Shown here one piece after another: positions 1-7,485 of a stretch of DNA of 11,912 bases (position 1 is the first letter of the stretch; every line of letters starts with the position of its first letter). Source of the stretch: Oscillospiraceae bacterium (GTDB taxonomy: Bacteria; Bacillota; Clostridia; Oscillospirales; Oscillospiraceae); contig JAHHSH010000048.1 in the NCBI GenBank assembly GCA_020025345.1, positions 1 to 11,912 of the forward strand. Direction: 5' to 3'. The translations under genes and the position numbers were made by a program. The notes under the pieces are model-generated. The model was not told where the DNA came from, did not search any database, and was given only the letters and a program-made list of their open reading frames with translations.

Positions 1-38
1 TGGTACGATAAATTGCGTTTGAAACGGGAGGCGTTTTT

Positions 39-2651
39 ATGGCAGAGCTGACCCCCATGATGCGCCAGTATCTGGAGATCAAGGAACAAAATCAAGATTC
101 CATTCTTTTTTTCCGTCTGGGCGACTTTTATGAGATGTTCGGCGCCGACGCCCGCACGGCGTCCCGGGAGCTGGATCTGACACTGACCAGCCGGGATAAG
201 GATAAAAATAAAAGTGAGGATGAAAAGATCCCCATGTGTGGTATTCCCTACCACGCCAGCGATTCCTATATCGCGCGTCTCATCGCCAAGGGCTACAAGG
301 TGGCCATCTGCGAGCAGACGGAGGACCCGGCGACGGCTAAGGGTCTGGTGAAGCGGGACATTATCCGGGTGGTAACTCCCGGTACGGTCATTGATTCGGC
401 CTGTCTGGAGGAGGGACGCAGCAACTTCTGCGCCGGTATCTATCTGGACAGTGATTTTGCTGCCATCTGCGCCTGCGACATTTCCACCGGCCAGACCCAC
501 GCCACCGCTTTTGCGGGTGAGGAGCGCATCGAGCACCTTTTGAACGAGGTGGGACGCTTTGCCCCGGCGGAGGCCGTGGTGAACGAGGACGCGTGGAACG
601 AGGAGTCTTTGCAGTTTACGCTGCGGGAGAAGCTGCGGTGCCATGTGGAAAAGCTGCCGGAGGGGCGCTTTAAGCTGGAGACGGCAGAAAAGCTGATCCG
701 GGAGCAGTTCGGCGAGGAGGCACTCTCCTCCCTGCCCCGCAACAATACGGCGGCAGCACTGGCGCTGGGTGCCCTGCTGGGCTACCTCCACGAGACGCAG
801 AAGACGGATCTGAGCCACATCGACAAGCTGGAATACTACGAGCAGGGCCAGTTCATGGAACTGGATCTGACGGCGCGGCGCAATCTGGAGCTGACGGAGA
901 CACTGCGCCATCAGGAAAAGCGCGGAAGCCTGCTGTGGGTGCTGGATAAGACCAAGACGGCCATGGGCGGGCGGATGCTGCGCTCGTGGATCGAGCGTCC
1001 TCTCTTGAGCGTGACAGAGATCAATCGCCGCAGCAGCGCCGTGGCAGCGCTGGTGGAGAACACCGTGGCGCGGGAAGAGCTCATTTTGACGCTGGGCGGC
1101 ATCGGCGATATGGAGCGGCTCATGGGCCGCATCGTCTACGGCAGCGCCGGCGGCCGGGATCTGGTGTCTCTGCGCCACGCCATGGAGCAGCTGCCCGCCG
1201 TGAAGGCGCAGCTCCAGCCCTTTAGTAAGGGGCGGCTCCACGCCCTGTGGGAGAGTCTGGATACGCTGGAGGACTTGACCGCCCAGATTGCCGAAACGAT
1301 TTGCGACGAGCCGCCTTTCTCCGTGCGCGAGGGCGAGCTGATCCGGGATGGCTTTGACCCCGAGGTGGATCGCCTGCGGGAGATCCTCCACGGCGGCAAG
1401 GGCATCATCGCCTCCATCGAGGCCAGAGAAAAGGAAAAGACCGGCATCCGCACGCTGAAAATCGGCTATAACAAGGTGTTCGGTTACTATATCGAGGTGT
1501 CCAACTCCTTCCGTGACCAAGTGCCGGAGGAGTACATCCGCAAGCAGACGCTGGTGAACAGTGAGCGCTATATTACCCAGGAATTAAAGGACTTGGAGCA
1601 CGAGGTGCTCACCGCCGCTGACCGTGTGGGCGCACTGGAGTATGACATCTTCCAGAAGCTGCGCCTGCGTCTGGCGGAGGATGTGGCACGGGTGCAGCAC
1701 ACCGCGGCGGCGGTGGCAGAGCTGGATTGCCTGTGCTCTCTGGCGGCGGTGGCGGTGAAGAATAACTATTGCTGCCCCGTGGTGGACGAGTCCAACGTCA
1801 TCGAAATCCACGCAGGCCGTCACCCGGTGGTGGAGAAAATGCGCTCCGATGTCCTCTTTGTGCCCAACGATACCTATATGGGCAAGACGGAGGATCGGGC
1901 CGCCATCATCACCGGCCCCAATATGGCGGGTAAATCCACCTATATGCGGCAGGTGGCGCTGATCGTGCTCATGGCGCAGATCGGCTCATTTGTGCCGGCC
2001 TCCTCTGCCCATCTGGGCGTGGTGGATCGGATTTTCACCCGGATCGGCGCGTCCGATGACCTGTCGGCGGGGCAGTCCACCTTTATGGTGGAGATGACGG
2101 AGGTCAGCGACATTCTCCATGCCGCCACGGCCAACAGCCTGTTGATTCTCGATGAGATCGGCCGTGGTACGTCCACCTTCGACGGTATGTCCATCGCCCG
2201 TGCGGTGCTGGAATACTGTGCCGACCCCAAGAAGCTGGGTGCAAAGACGCTCTTTGCCACCCATTATCACGAATTGACCGCCATGGAGGGTACCCTCCCC
2301 GGCGTGAAGAACTATAATATTGCCGTGCGCACCCGGGGCGAGGAGATCATCTTCCTCAGAAAGATTATCCCCGGCGGCGCCGACCGCAGCTACGGTATCG
2401 AGGTGGCCCGTCTGGCGGGCCTGCCGGATACGGTGGTGCACCGAGCGAAGAAGATTTTGAAGGAACTGGAATCCGGCGGCGGAGAGCACATCGTGCCGCG
2501 GCTGGATGCGCCGGAGGAAGAGGAACAGGTGTCCTTTACCGCCGTGGGCGAGGCGGAGGCCATCGACGCCCTGCGCCGCGCGCAGGTGGATACCCTCAGC
2601 CCCATTGAGGCGCTGAACCTCCTCTATGAACTGAAAGAAAAGCTGAACTGA
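39..2651 (+). CDS. mutS: DNA mismatch repair ATPase MutS
   Basis: The 870-residue product is full length for bacterial MutS, which binds base mismatches and small loops in DNA and recruits MutL. The N-terminal mismatch-reading motif is present as GDFYEMF, with the intercalating Phe30 and Glu32. The ATPase domain shows Walker A GPNMAGKST at about residues 626-634, the STFMVEMTE signature, Walker B LILDEIGRG around Asp705-Glu706, and the TLFATHYHEL segment. A C-terminal tail ends in a helical region (IEALNLLYELKEKL) of the dimer/tetramer type. The start is supported by GGGAGG at 26-31, 7 bases before the ATG. The gene ends 20 bases before mutL, so the two are probably co-transcribed. No key residue looks missing. 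The promoter must lie left of the window. Confidence 0.98.
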   Translation: MAELTPMMRQYLEIKEQNQDSILFFRLGDFYEMFGADARTASRELDLTLTSRDKDKNKSEDEKIPMCGIPYHASDSYIARLIAKGYKVAICEQTEDPATAKGLVKRDIIRVVTPGTVIDSACLEEGRSNFCAGIYLDSDFAAICACDISTGQTHATAFAGEERIEHLLNEVGRFAPAEAVVNEDAWNEESLQFTLREKLRCHVEKLPEGRFKLETAEKLIREQFGEEALSSLPRNNTAAALALGALLGYLHETQKTDLSHIDKLEYYEQGQFMELDLTARRNLELTETLRHQEKRGSLLWVLDKTKTAMGGRMLRSWIERPLLSVTEINRRSSAVAALVENTVAREELILTLGGIGDMERLMGRIVYGSAGGRDLVSLRHAMEQLPAVKAQLQPFSKGRLHALWESLDTLEDLTAQIAETICDEPPFSVREGELIRDGFDPEVDRLREILHGGKGIIASIEAREKEKTGIRTLKIGYNKVFGYYIEVSNSFRDQVPEEYIRKQTLVNSERYITQELKDLEHEVLTAADRVGALEYDIFQKLRLRLAEDVARVQHTAAAVAELDCLCSLAAVAVKNNYCCPVVDESNVIEIHAGRHPVVEKMRSDVLFVPNDTYMGKTEDRAAIITGPNMAGKSTYMRQVALIVLMAQIGSFVPASSAHLGVVDRIFTRIGASDDLSAGQSTFMVEMTEVSDILHAATANSLLILDEIGRGTSTFDGMSIARAVLEYCADPKKLGAKTLFATHYHELTAMEGTLPGVKNYNIAVRTRGEEIIFLRKIIPGGADRSYGIEVARLAGLPDTVVHRAKKILKELESGGGEHIVPRLDAPEEEEQVSFTAVGEAEAIDALRRAQVDTLSPIEALNLLYELKEKLN

Positions 2652-2671
2652 TTTTTGGAAAGGAGATGCGT

Positions 2672-4702
2672 ATGCCGAACATCCAATGCCTGCCATCCCA
2701 TGTGGCTGACCTGATCGCCGCCGGTGAGGTGGTGGAGCGGCCTGCCAGCGTGGTCAAGGAACTGCTGGAAAACGCCATTGACGCCGGAGCCACCGCCATT
2801 GTGGTGGAGGTGGAGCGCGGCGGGCTGACCTATCTGCGCATCACCGATAACGGCTGCGGCATTGCCCCCGGCGAACTACCTACCGCCTTTTTGCGCCACG
2901 CCACCAGTAAGCTGCGCACGGCGCAGGACTTGGCGGCCATCGGTACGCTGGGCTTTCGCGGTGAGGCACTGGCTGCCATTTCCGCCGTGTCCCATGTGGA
3001 TATTTTCTCCCGGCAAAAGGAGAGCGATGTGGGCGCCATGCTCCATCTGGACGGCGGCGTGGCAGGCGAGGTGACGGAAACCGGCTGCCCGGAGGGCACC
3101 ACCATCTGCATCCGTGACCTCTTTTACAATACCCCGGCCCGTATGAAATTTATGAAGAAGGACAGCGCCGAGGGTGCGGCTGTCCACGGCATCGTGCAGC
3201 ATGTGGCATTGAGCCACCCCCAGATCTCTTTTAAGCTGATCCGGGACGGCAGCGAGGTGCTCTATACCCCCGGCGACGGGAAGCTCCTCTCCGCCGTATA
3301 TGCCGCCATGGGCCGCGATTTTGCGCTGGGCCTTGTGGAAGTCAAGGGCTGCGGCGGCGACATCGCCGTGGAGGGCTATGTGACCCGTCCCCTGAACGGC
3401 CACGGCACCCGCGGCAAGCAGGTGCTGTTCGTCAACGGGCGCTTTGTCAAGTCCCAGCTGCTGACGGCAGCGCTGGAGGAGGCCTACCGCAACCGCTTGA
3501 TGAAGGGCAAGTTCCCCGGCTGCGTCCTCCATGTGACGCTGCCGCCGGACATGGTGGATGTGAACGTCCACCCCGCCAAGACGGTGGTGAAATTCGTGTC
3601 GGATAAGCCGGTGTTTGACGCCGTGTACTATACCGTGCGCAGCGCGCTGGATGCAGCGGAGAAGCCGGCAGAGCAGGAAAAGCCCAAAGAGAACTTTTAC
3701 CGCACCATGACGGTGCAGCAGTACCGGGAAACGGCGGCGGAGGAAAAGAAGCCCCTGGGCTCCTATTCCCGCCCTGCTACCTCCCAGCCTGCCGCCCCTG
3801 TCCGCCCTGCGCCGACCTACAGCGCACCCCCGGTACGCCCTGTGACCACCACGACCTATGCGAGTAAGCCGGTGGAAAAACCGCCCCTCTCCGGGGAGAT
3901 CCGGGACGTGGTGCGACAGGCCGGAGAAACCTTTACCGTGCCGGGACGCACCGAGGATGGACGGCAGGTGACCTATGAGATCACGCCGCCGGCGGTGGAA
4001 AAGGCCGCCCCTGTGGCGGAAGTTCCCACAGCGGCGGTGGAAAAAGCGGCAGAAGTGTCTAAGACGGCGGAAAAAGTGGCGGAGCAGACCACCATGGAGC
4101 TGCCGGAGACGGAGCAGAAGGTGCTCCAAAGCGCCCCTGCGCCGTGGCGTATGGTGGGCGAGGTGCTGAAAACCTACATCATCTGCGAGGATGACAAGGA
4201 GAATGTGTGGCTCATCGACAAGCACGCCGCCCATGAGCGGGTGCGCTTCGATGCCTTGAAGGCCAATCCCCAGCCCCTCATGGCACAGACGCTTTTGGAA
4301 CCGCTGGCAGTGACGCTGGCGGCGGAGGAGTACAGCGCCGTGCTGGAGCATACGGAAACGCTGCGGCATTTCGGCTTTGACTGCGAGGACTTCGGCGACG
4401 GCACCGTGCTGGTGCGAGAGATCCCGGCGGATATTTTGACCGGGGATGCTGCCGCCACGCTGGAGGAACTGGCGAAGAAGCTGCTGGAGCAGCGAGCCGA
4501 CCCGGCCGGGGCCAGAGATGAGCTGCTGCACACCATGGCCTGCAAGAGCGCTATCAAGGCGGGGATGAATACCTCCCCGGCGGAGCTGGCGGCGCTGGTG
4601 GAAAAGGTGCAGGCGGGAGAGATTGCCTACTGTCCCCACGGCCGACCGGTAGCGGTAAAGCTGACCAAGTACGAAATCGAGAAAATGTTCAAGCGGGCTT
4701 GA
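2672..4702 (+). CDS. mutL: DNA mismatch repair protein MutL (endonuclease type)
   Basis: MutL couples mismatch recognition by MutS to strand incision and removal. The N-terminal GHKL ATPase has ELLENAIDAGA with catalytic Glu30, DNGCGI, GFRGEAL and DLFYNTPAR, followed by the transducer region with VNVHPAK. A Pro/Ala/Glu-rich linker of roughly 150 residues leads to the C-terminal dimerisation and nuclease domain. That domain carries DKHAAHER (516-523), ACKSAIKAG with Cys624, and CPHGRP (654-659), the metal-binding set of MutL proteins from bacteria without MutH. The last position of the DQHA(X)2E(X)4E motif is Asp527 instead of Glu, a conservative change. An ATG at 2666 directly abuts the AAAGGAG at 2659-2665, so I chose the ATG at 2672, spaced 6 bases. 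The last 20 codons and stop recur 185 bp downstream. Confidence 0.97.
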   Translation: MPNIQCLPSHVADLIAAGEVVERPASVVKELLENAIDAGATAIVVEVERGGLTYLRITDNGCGIAPGELPTAFLRHATSKLRTAQDLAAIGTLGFRGEALAAISAVSHVDIFSRQKESDVGAMLHLDGGVAGEVTETGCPEGTTICIRDLFYNTPARMKFMKKDSAEGAAVHGIVQHVALSHPQISFKLIRDGSEVLYTPGDGKLLSAVYAAMGRDFALGLVEVKGCGGDIAVEGYVTRPLNGHGTRGKQVLFVNGRFVKSQLLTAALEEAYRNRLMKGKFPGCVLHVTLPPDMVDVNVHPAKTVVKFVSDKPVFDAVYYTVRSALDAAEKPAEQEKPKENFYRTMTVQQYRETAAEEKKPLGSYSRPATSQPAAPVRPAPTYSAPPVRPVTTTTYASKPVEKPPLSGEIRDVVRQAGETFTVPGRTEDGRQVTYEITPPAVEKAAPVAEVPTAAVEKAAEVSKTAEKVAEQTTMELPETEQKVLQSAPAPWRMVGEVLKTYIICEDDKENVWLIDKHAAHERVRFDALKANPQPLMAQTLLEPLAVTLAAEEYSAVLEHTETLRHFGFDCEDFGDGTVLVREIPADILTGDAAATLEELAKKLLEQRADPAGARDELLHTMACKSAIKAGMNTSPAELAALVEKVQAGEIAYCPHGRPVAVKLTKYEIEKMFKRA

Positions 4703-4703
4703 G
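4638..4703 (+). repeat. Direct repeat copy 1: functional mutL 3' end
   Basis: These 66 bases encode the last 20 residues and stop of MutL. They match 4823-4888 at 60 of 66 positions with no insertion or deletion. Copy 1 is in frame with the whole mutL gene and keeps the GRP of the metal-binding CPHGRP motif. The repeat ends one base after the stop codon. Confidence 0.9.
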
Positions 4704-4822
4704 TGGAACAAGTGAAGCGGCCGTGGGTGCCCGAGAGGGCATTTGACATCCTCGGCGGAAGTGAATTCCGCCTGCGGCAAGGTTTTGCTCTTGGCAAAAC
4801 GCTTGGGCGCGCTGCTGCGCGG
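4704..4822. other. Structured spacer with four consecutive hairpins
   Basis: The spacer between the two mutL 3' ends holds four inverted repeats in a row. They are TGCCC/GGGCA (4728-4732/4737-4741), GGCGGAA/TTCCGCC (4754-4760/4766-4772), CAAGGTTTTGC pairing with GCAAAAC-G-CTTG (4778-4788/4794-4805, one bulged base), and CGCGC/GCGCG (4808-4812/4817-4821). None is followed by a T-run, so these are not ordinary terminators. CGGCCGTGGG at 4718-4727 is also the exact reverse complement of 4635-4644 in mutL. Such dense structure suits a small intergenic repeat element or a structured RNA; which one cannot be decided from one copy. No convincing gene is present. Confidence 0.6.
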
Positions 4823-4888
4823 ACGGCCGACCGGTAGCGGTAAAACTGAGTAAGTACGAAATAGAGAAGATGTTCAAGAGGGCTTGAG
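4823..4888 (+). repeat. Direct repeat copy 2: orphan mutL 3' end
   Basis: This is a second copy of the mutL C-terminal codons, without the rest of the gene. The reading frame and the TGA stop (4885-4887) are intact. The six differences fall in five codons. Four codon changes are silent (Lys aag/aaa, Ile atc/ata, Lys aaa/aag, Arg cgg/agg) and the fifth, acc/agt, is Thr to Ser. That pattern means the two copies diverged while both were protein-coding, so this is not a simple recent duplication that decayed. The upstream Cys-Pro-His of the motif is absent here. It is either the displaced original gene end or a foreign one left by recombination. Confidence 0.85.
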
Positions 4889-4983
4889 CATCGTGAGATA
4901 GGCGGCGCTTTTCCATGTACACGCTGCCAAAGAAAAGGAACTGACAACATTTTAGAAGTATAACGAGCGAAAAGGAGACGCAT

Positions 4984-5928
4984 ATGCCCCCGAAAATTGT
5001 CTGTGTGGTGGGACCCACCGCCTCGGGAAAAACGAAAATGGGCGTGGAACTGGCGAAGGCCTTCCGCGGCGAGGTGGTCAGCGTGGATTCCATGCAGATC
5101 TATCGCGGCATGACCATCGGTACCGCCGCCCCCACGGCGGAGGAGATGGACGGCGTTCCCCACCATATGATCGCCGTGGCCGACCCGCAGGAGAGCTGGT
5201 CTGTGGCCCGGTTTACCGAGGCGGCAGATCAGTGCATACAGGACATCCTGCGCCGTGGAAAGCTGCCCATTCTGGTAGGCGGCACCGGCCTTTATCTGGA
5301 TGCACTGGTGCGGGGCAACAGCTTTGCCCCCGGCAGCGCCGGCGGCGAGATCCGGCAGAAATTACAGCGCCGTCTGGAGACGGAGGGCGCCGAAGCGCTG
5401 CTGCAGGAACTGCGCACCATCGACCCGGAGGCGGCGGAAAAGCTCCATCTCCGGGATGAAAAGCGCATCCTCCGTGCCTTGGAGGTGTGGTACGAGACGG
5501 GGATCACGATCACCGAGCACAACCGCCAAACGCAGGCCAAGCCGCCCCGGTATGACGCCGTCTATATCGGTCTTGACTTCCAGGATCGGGAGGATCTCCG
5601 GACGCGAATCGATCGCCGGGTGGATCTCATGGTGGAGGCGGGCCTTCTGGAGGAGGTACGCACGCTGCTCCACGCCGGTTTGAGCGCTGACGCCACGGCA
5701 TTACAGGCCATCGGGTATAAGCAGTTTTTAGCCGTGGAAGAGGGGCGCGCCACCGTGGACGAAGCGGTGGCGGAGGTGAAGCTCCGCTCCCGTCAGTATG
5801 CCAAGCGCCAGCTCACATGGCTGCGGCGCAATGGGGCGATCCACTGGATTCGATGGGGAAAAGTGCCCGATTTCCAAGGAGCTCTCCAAATTTCGACAGA
5901 AATTCTCACCGCCGAGGGATTAGGATAA
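4984..5928 (+). CDS. miaA: tRNA dimethylallyltransferase MiaA
   Basis: MiaA transfers a dimethylallyl group to N6 of adenosine 37 in tRNAs that read codons starting with U, the first step toward ms2i6A. The 314-residue length is normal. The P-loop GPTASGKT occupies residues 10-17. It is followed by VSVDSMQIYRG with Asp35, the PHHM segment (59-62), GGTGLYLDAL from residue 99, and the C-terminal RSRQYAKRQLTWLRR that contacts tRNA. AAGGAG at 4972-4977 lies 6 bases before the ATG. The gap to mutL is 281 bp, unusually long for this operon, and contains the repeat and hairpins described separately. The gene is 54 bp upstream of hfq, the widely conserved miaA-hfq order. No good sigma-A promoter is visible in the gap, so read-through from mutSL is the simplest source of expression. 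Confidence 0.97.
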   Translation: MPPKIVCVVGPTASGKTKMGVELAKAFRGEVVSVDSMQIYRGMTIGTAAPTAEEMDGVPHHMIAVADPQESWSVARFTEAADQCIQDILRRGKLPILVGGTGLYLDALVRGNSFAPGSAGGEIRQKLQRRLETEGAEALLQELRTIDPEAAEKLHLRDEKRILRALEVWYETGITITEHNRQTQAKPPRYDAVYIGLDFQDREDLRTRIDRRVDLMVEAGLLEEVRTLLHAGLSADATALQAIGYKQFLAVEEGRATVDEAVAEVKLRSRQYAKRQLTWLRRNGAIHWIRWGKVPDFQGALQISTEILTAEGLG

Positions 5929-5935
5929 TCCCAGG

Positions 5936-5957
5936 CGGACGAATTGCACATCGTCCG
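5936..5957 (+). promoter_or_regulatory. Hairpin just upstream of the hfq ribosome binding site
   Basis: CGGACGA (5936-5942) and TCGTCCG (5951-5957) form a perfect 7-bp inverted repeat around an 8-base loop. It lies wholly in the 54-bp miaA-hfq gap, 9 bases before the hfq Shine-Dalgarno sequence. No T-run follows, so it is not a typical terminator. It could be an mRNA stability or translation-control element, or an RNA processing site between miaA and hfq. The function is inferred. Confidence 0.45.
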
Positions 5958-5982
5958 TACAAAGATAAAAGGAGCAGACGAT

Positions 5983-6234
5983 ATGCAGACGAAATCTAAT
6001 CTTCAGGAAATCTTCCTGACAAAGGCCCGCAAGCAGAATGTGCCGGTGACTGTGTTTTTGGTCAATGGCTTTCAGCTGCGGGGCAGTGTGACCGGCTTTG
6101 ATAACTTTACCGTAGTGCTCAACAGCGACGGTAAGCAGCAGGTCATCTATAAACACGCTATTTCCACGATTGTGCCGGTGCGGGCCATCTCCCTGCGGGA
6201 GGAGGACGAGCCGCCTGCCGGCACTGAGAGTTGA
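5983..6234 (+). CDS. hfq: RNA chaperone Hfq
   Basis: The product is 83 residues, the usual size for a short Firmicutes Hfq, a hexameric Sm-like ring that binds A- and U-rich RNA. The Sm1 core runs from NLQEIFLTKARKQ through VFLVNGFQLRGSV and FDNFTVVL. The Sm2 motif is YKHAIST, with the Lys-His pair that lines the uridine-binding pore. The short tail is acidic (REEDEPP), unlike the long tail of enteric Hfq. An in-frame ATG at 5944 would add 13 residues with no match to the family and has no ribosome binding site. AAAAGGAG at 5967-5974, 8 bases before the ATG at 5983, fixes the start. It follows miaA as in many bacteria, and its stop overlaps the ribosome binding site of the next gene. Confidence 0.96.
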   Translation: MQTKSNLQEIFLTKARKQNVPVTVFLVNGFQLRGSVTGFDNFTVVLNSDGKQQVIYKHAISTIVPVRAISLREEDEPPAGTES

Positions 6235-6245
6235 GGTAAATTTTT

Positions 6246-7460
6246 ATGAAATCTTCTCCCCTGTTCCGTCTGTTGGCGGTGGTCATTATGGCCGGAATCC
6301 TCCTGTATTTCGGCGGACAGATCTACCGCTATTATGATGATCCCCTCTCTACCACGCGGGTGTATGCTGCCAAAACGGAGGAGAGTATCCATGCCGACGG
6401 CTGGATCGTGCGGGAGGAGGAGACTTTCAACATCGGCAGCGGCATTCTCGTGCATCCTCGCAAAGAGGGCGAGCGGGTAGGCGCAGGGCAGACATTGGCT
6501 GCCGCCTACAACAGCGCCGGTGCCATGGATACGGTCAAGGCAGTGGAGGAGAAAACGCTGCAGCTGCAGCAGCTGGAATTTGCACTGGATACATACCTGA
6601 ACCCGGATGCGGCGCTGAAGCTGAACAGCTCCATTACAGATGCGCTTCTGGCGGTGCGTGGCGATGTGAGCCAAGGCGACTACAGCGCCGCGGCGGAGAA
6701 TCTGTCGGCACTGAAGGCCGACATTCTCAAGCGCAGCCACTCCTATTCCTCCGCCTCGGAGGTACAGGCACAGATCGAGGCGGTTCGCGGCGAGATCGCA
6801 TCGCTGCAGGCGTCTTTATCCAATGTGACTACCGTGGAGGCAAAACGGCCGGGGACCTATTCCGCCGTAGCTGATGGCTATGAAACGGTGCTGACCCCGG
6901 AATTTCTGAAAGATGTGACACCCAGTGCACTTAGCGGCGTGCGCAAGCAGCCGGTGGATGCTGATGTAGGCAAGCTGATCTACGGCGGGACATGGTACTA
7001 TGCTGCTACCGTCAGCGAGGCGGATGCCGCGCGGCTGCAGGAGGCGGGTATGGTGACGCTGCGCTTTGCCAAGGGCCTCGAGCAGGATGTGTCGGCCTGG
7101 GTGGAGTCGGTGAGCGAGCCGGAAAACGGCAAGTGCGCCGTGGTGCTGGGTGCCACCAAGTATATGGCCCAGATGACGCAGCTGCGTCAGCTGCAGGCGG
7201 AACTGATTTTGGACAGCTACAGCGGCCTTCGCATCCCGGCCAATGCTCTGCGGCTGGACGAAGAGGGACGCAGCGGCATCTACTGTCTGGTGGGCTTCTC
7301 CGCCCAGTTTAAGCCGGCGGATGTTGTCTATCAGGGCGACGGCTATACGCTTTTGCGTCCGGCTAAGGGTGCCGAGGGCGCCAGCCTTTTGCGTGTGGGC
7401 GATGAGGTGATCGTCACCTCCAAGGAGCTGTACGACGGAAAAATGATCTATGGTAAATAG
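6246..7460 (+). CDS. HlyD-like membrane-anchored protein
   Basis: The 404-residue product has a short basic N-terminus and one membrane segment at about residues 8-24, so most of it should lie outside the membrane. A beta-rich part follows with GSGILVHPRKEGERVGAGQTLA, which resembles the lipoyl/barrel hybrid fold of HlyD-type membrane fusion proteins. Two helical, coiled-coil-like stretches (about 95-120 and 175-195) come next, then a barrel-like C-terminal half. HlyD proteins normally link an inner-membrane transporter to an outer pore, but no transporter gene is next to it. The GAGG at 6233-6236 overlaps the hfq stop codon, which suggests translational coupling. It is 25 bp upstream of the YlmE gene, so a role linked to envelope or division is possible but not shown. 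The family assignment is moderately sure and the function unknown. Confidence 0.7.
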   Translation: MKSSPLFRLLAVVIMAGILLYFGGQIYRYYDDPLSTTRVYAAKTEESIHADGWIVREEETFNIGSGILVHPRKEGERVGAGQTLAAAYNSAGAMDTVKAVEEKTLQLQQLEFALDTYLNPDAALKLNSSITDALLAVRGDVSQGDYSAAAENLSALKADILKRSHSYSSASEVQAQIEAVRGEIASLQASLSNVTTVEAKRPGTYSAVADGYETVLTPEFLKDVTPSALSGVRKQPVDADVGKLIYGGTWYYAATVSEADAARLQEAGMVTLRFAKGLEQDVSAWVESVSEPENGKCAVVLGATKYMAQMTQLRQLQAELILDSYSGLRIPANALRLDEEGRSGIYCLVGFSAQFKPADVVYQGDGYTLLRPAKGAEGASLLRVGDEVIVTSKELYDGKMIYGK

Positions 7461-7485
7461 AGAAGGATAAGGGAGGATTCCAAGT

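Noticed and set aside
1..38. Possible 3' end of an upstream gene
   Set aside because: Stops or open frames in 38 bases carry no information. Only the mutS ribosome binding site can be supported.
1986..2696. 236-codon open frame on the minus strand opposite the end of mutS
   Set aside because: It overlaps the highly conserved MutS ATPase domain and encodes no recognisable protein.
4743..4748. TTGACA in the mutL-miaA spacer as a -35 box
   Set aside because: The bases 16-18 bp downstream are GC-containing hairpin sequence with no -10 box.
2876..4780. Very long open frame on the minus strand opposite mutL (634 codons)
   Set aside because: It is antisense to an unmistakable mutL gene. Its product is His/Arg/Leu-rich with no domain, as expected from the complement of GC-rich coding DNA.
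4703..4837. 44 sense codons in the mutL frame directly after the mutL stop, opening with GTG
   Set aside because: There is no ribosome binding site, an open frame of this length is expected fairly often in GC-rich DNA, and it runs through hairpins and out of frame into the mutL repeat. The product resembles nothing I know.
4941..4964. Possible miaA promoter, CTGACA followed by TATAAC
   Set aside because: The spacer is only 12 bp, too short for sigma-A, and no better -35 box lies 16-18 bp upstream of TATAAC.
5944..5982. Upstream in-frame ATG for hfq adding 13 residues
   Set aside because: It lies inside the hairpin loop region without a Shine-Dalgarno, and the added residues do not fit the Hfq family. 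The ATG at 5983 has a well-placed AAAAGGAG.
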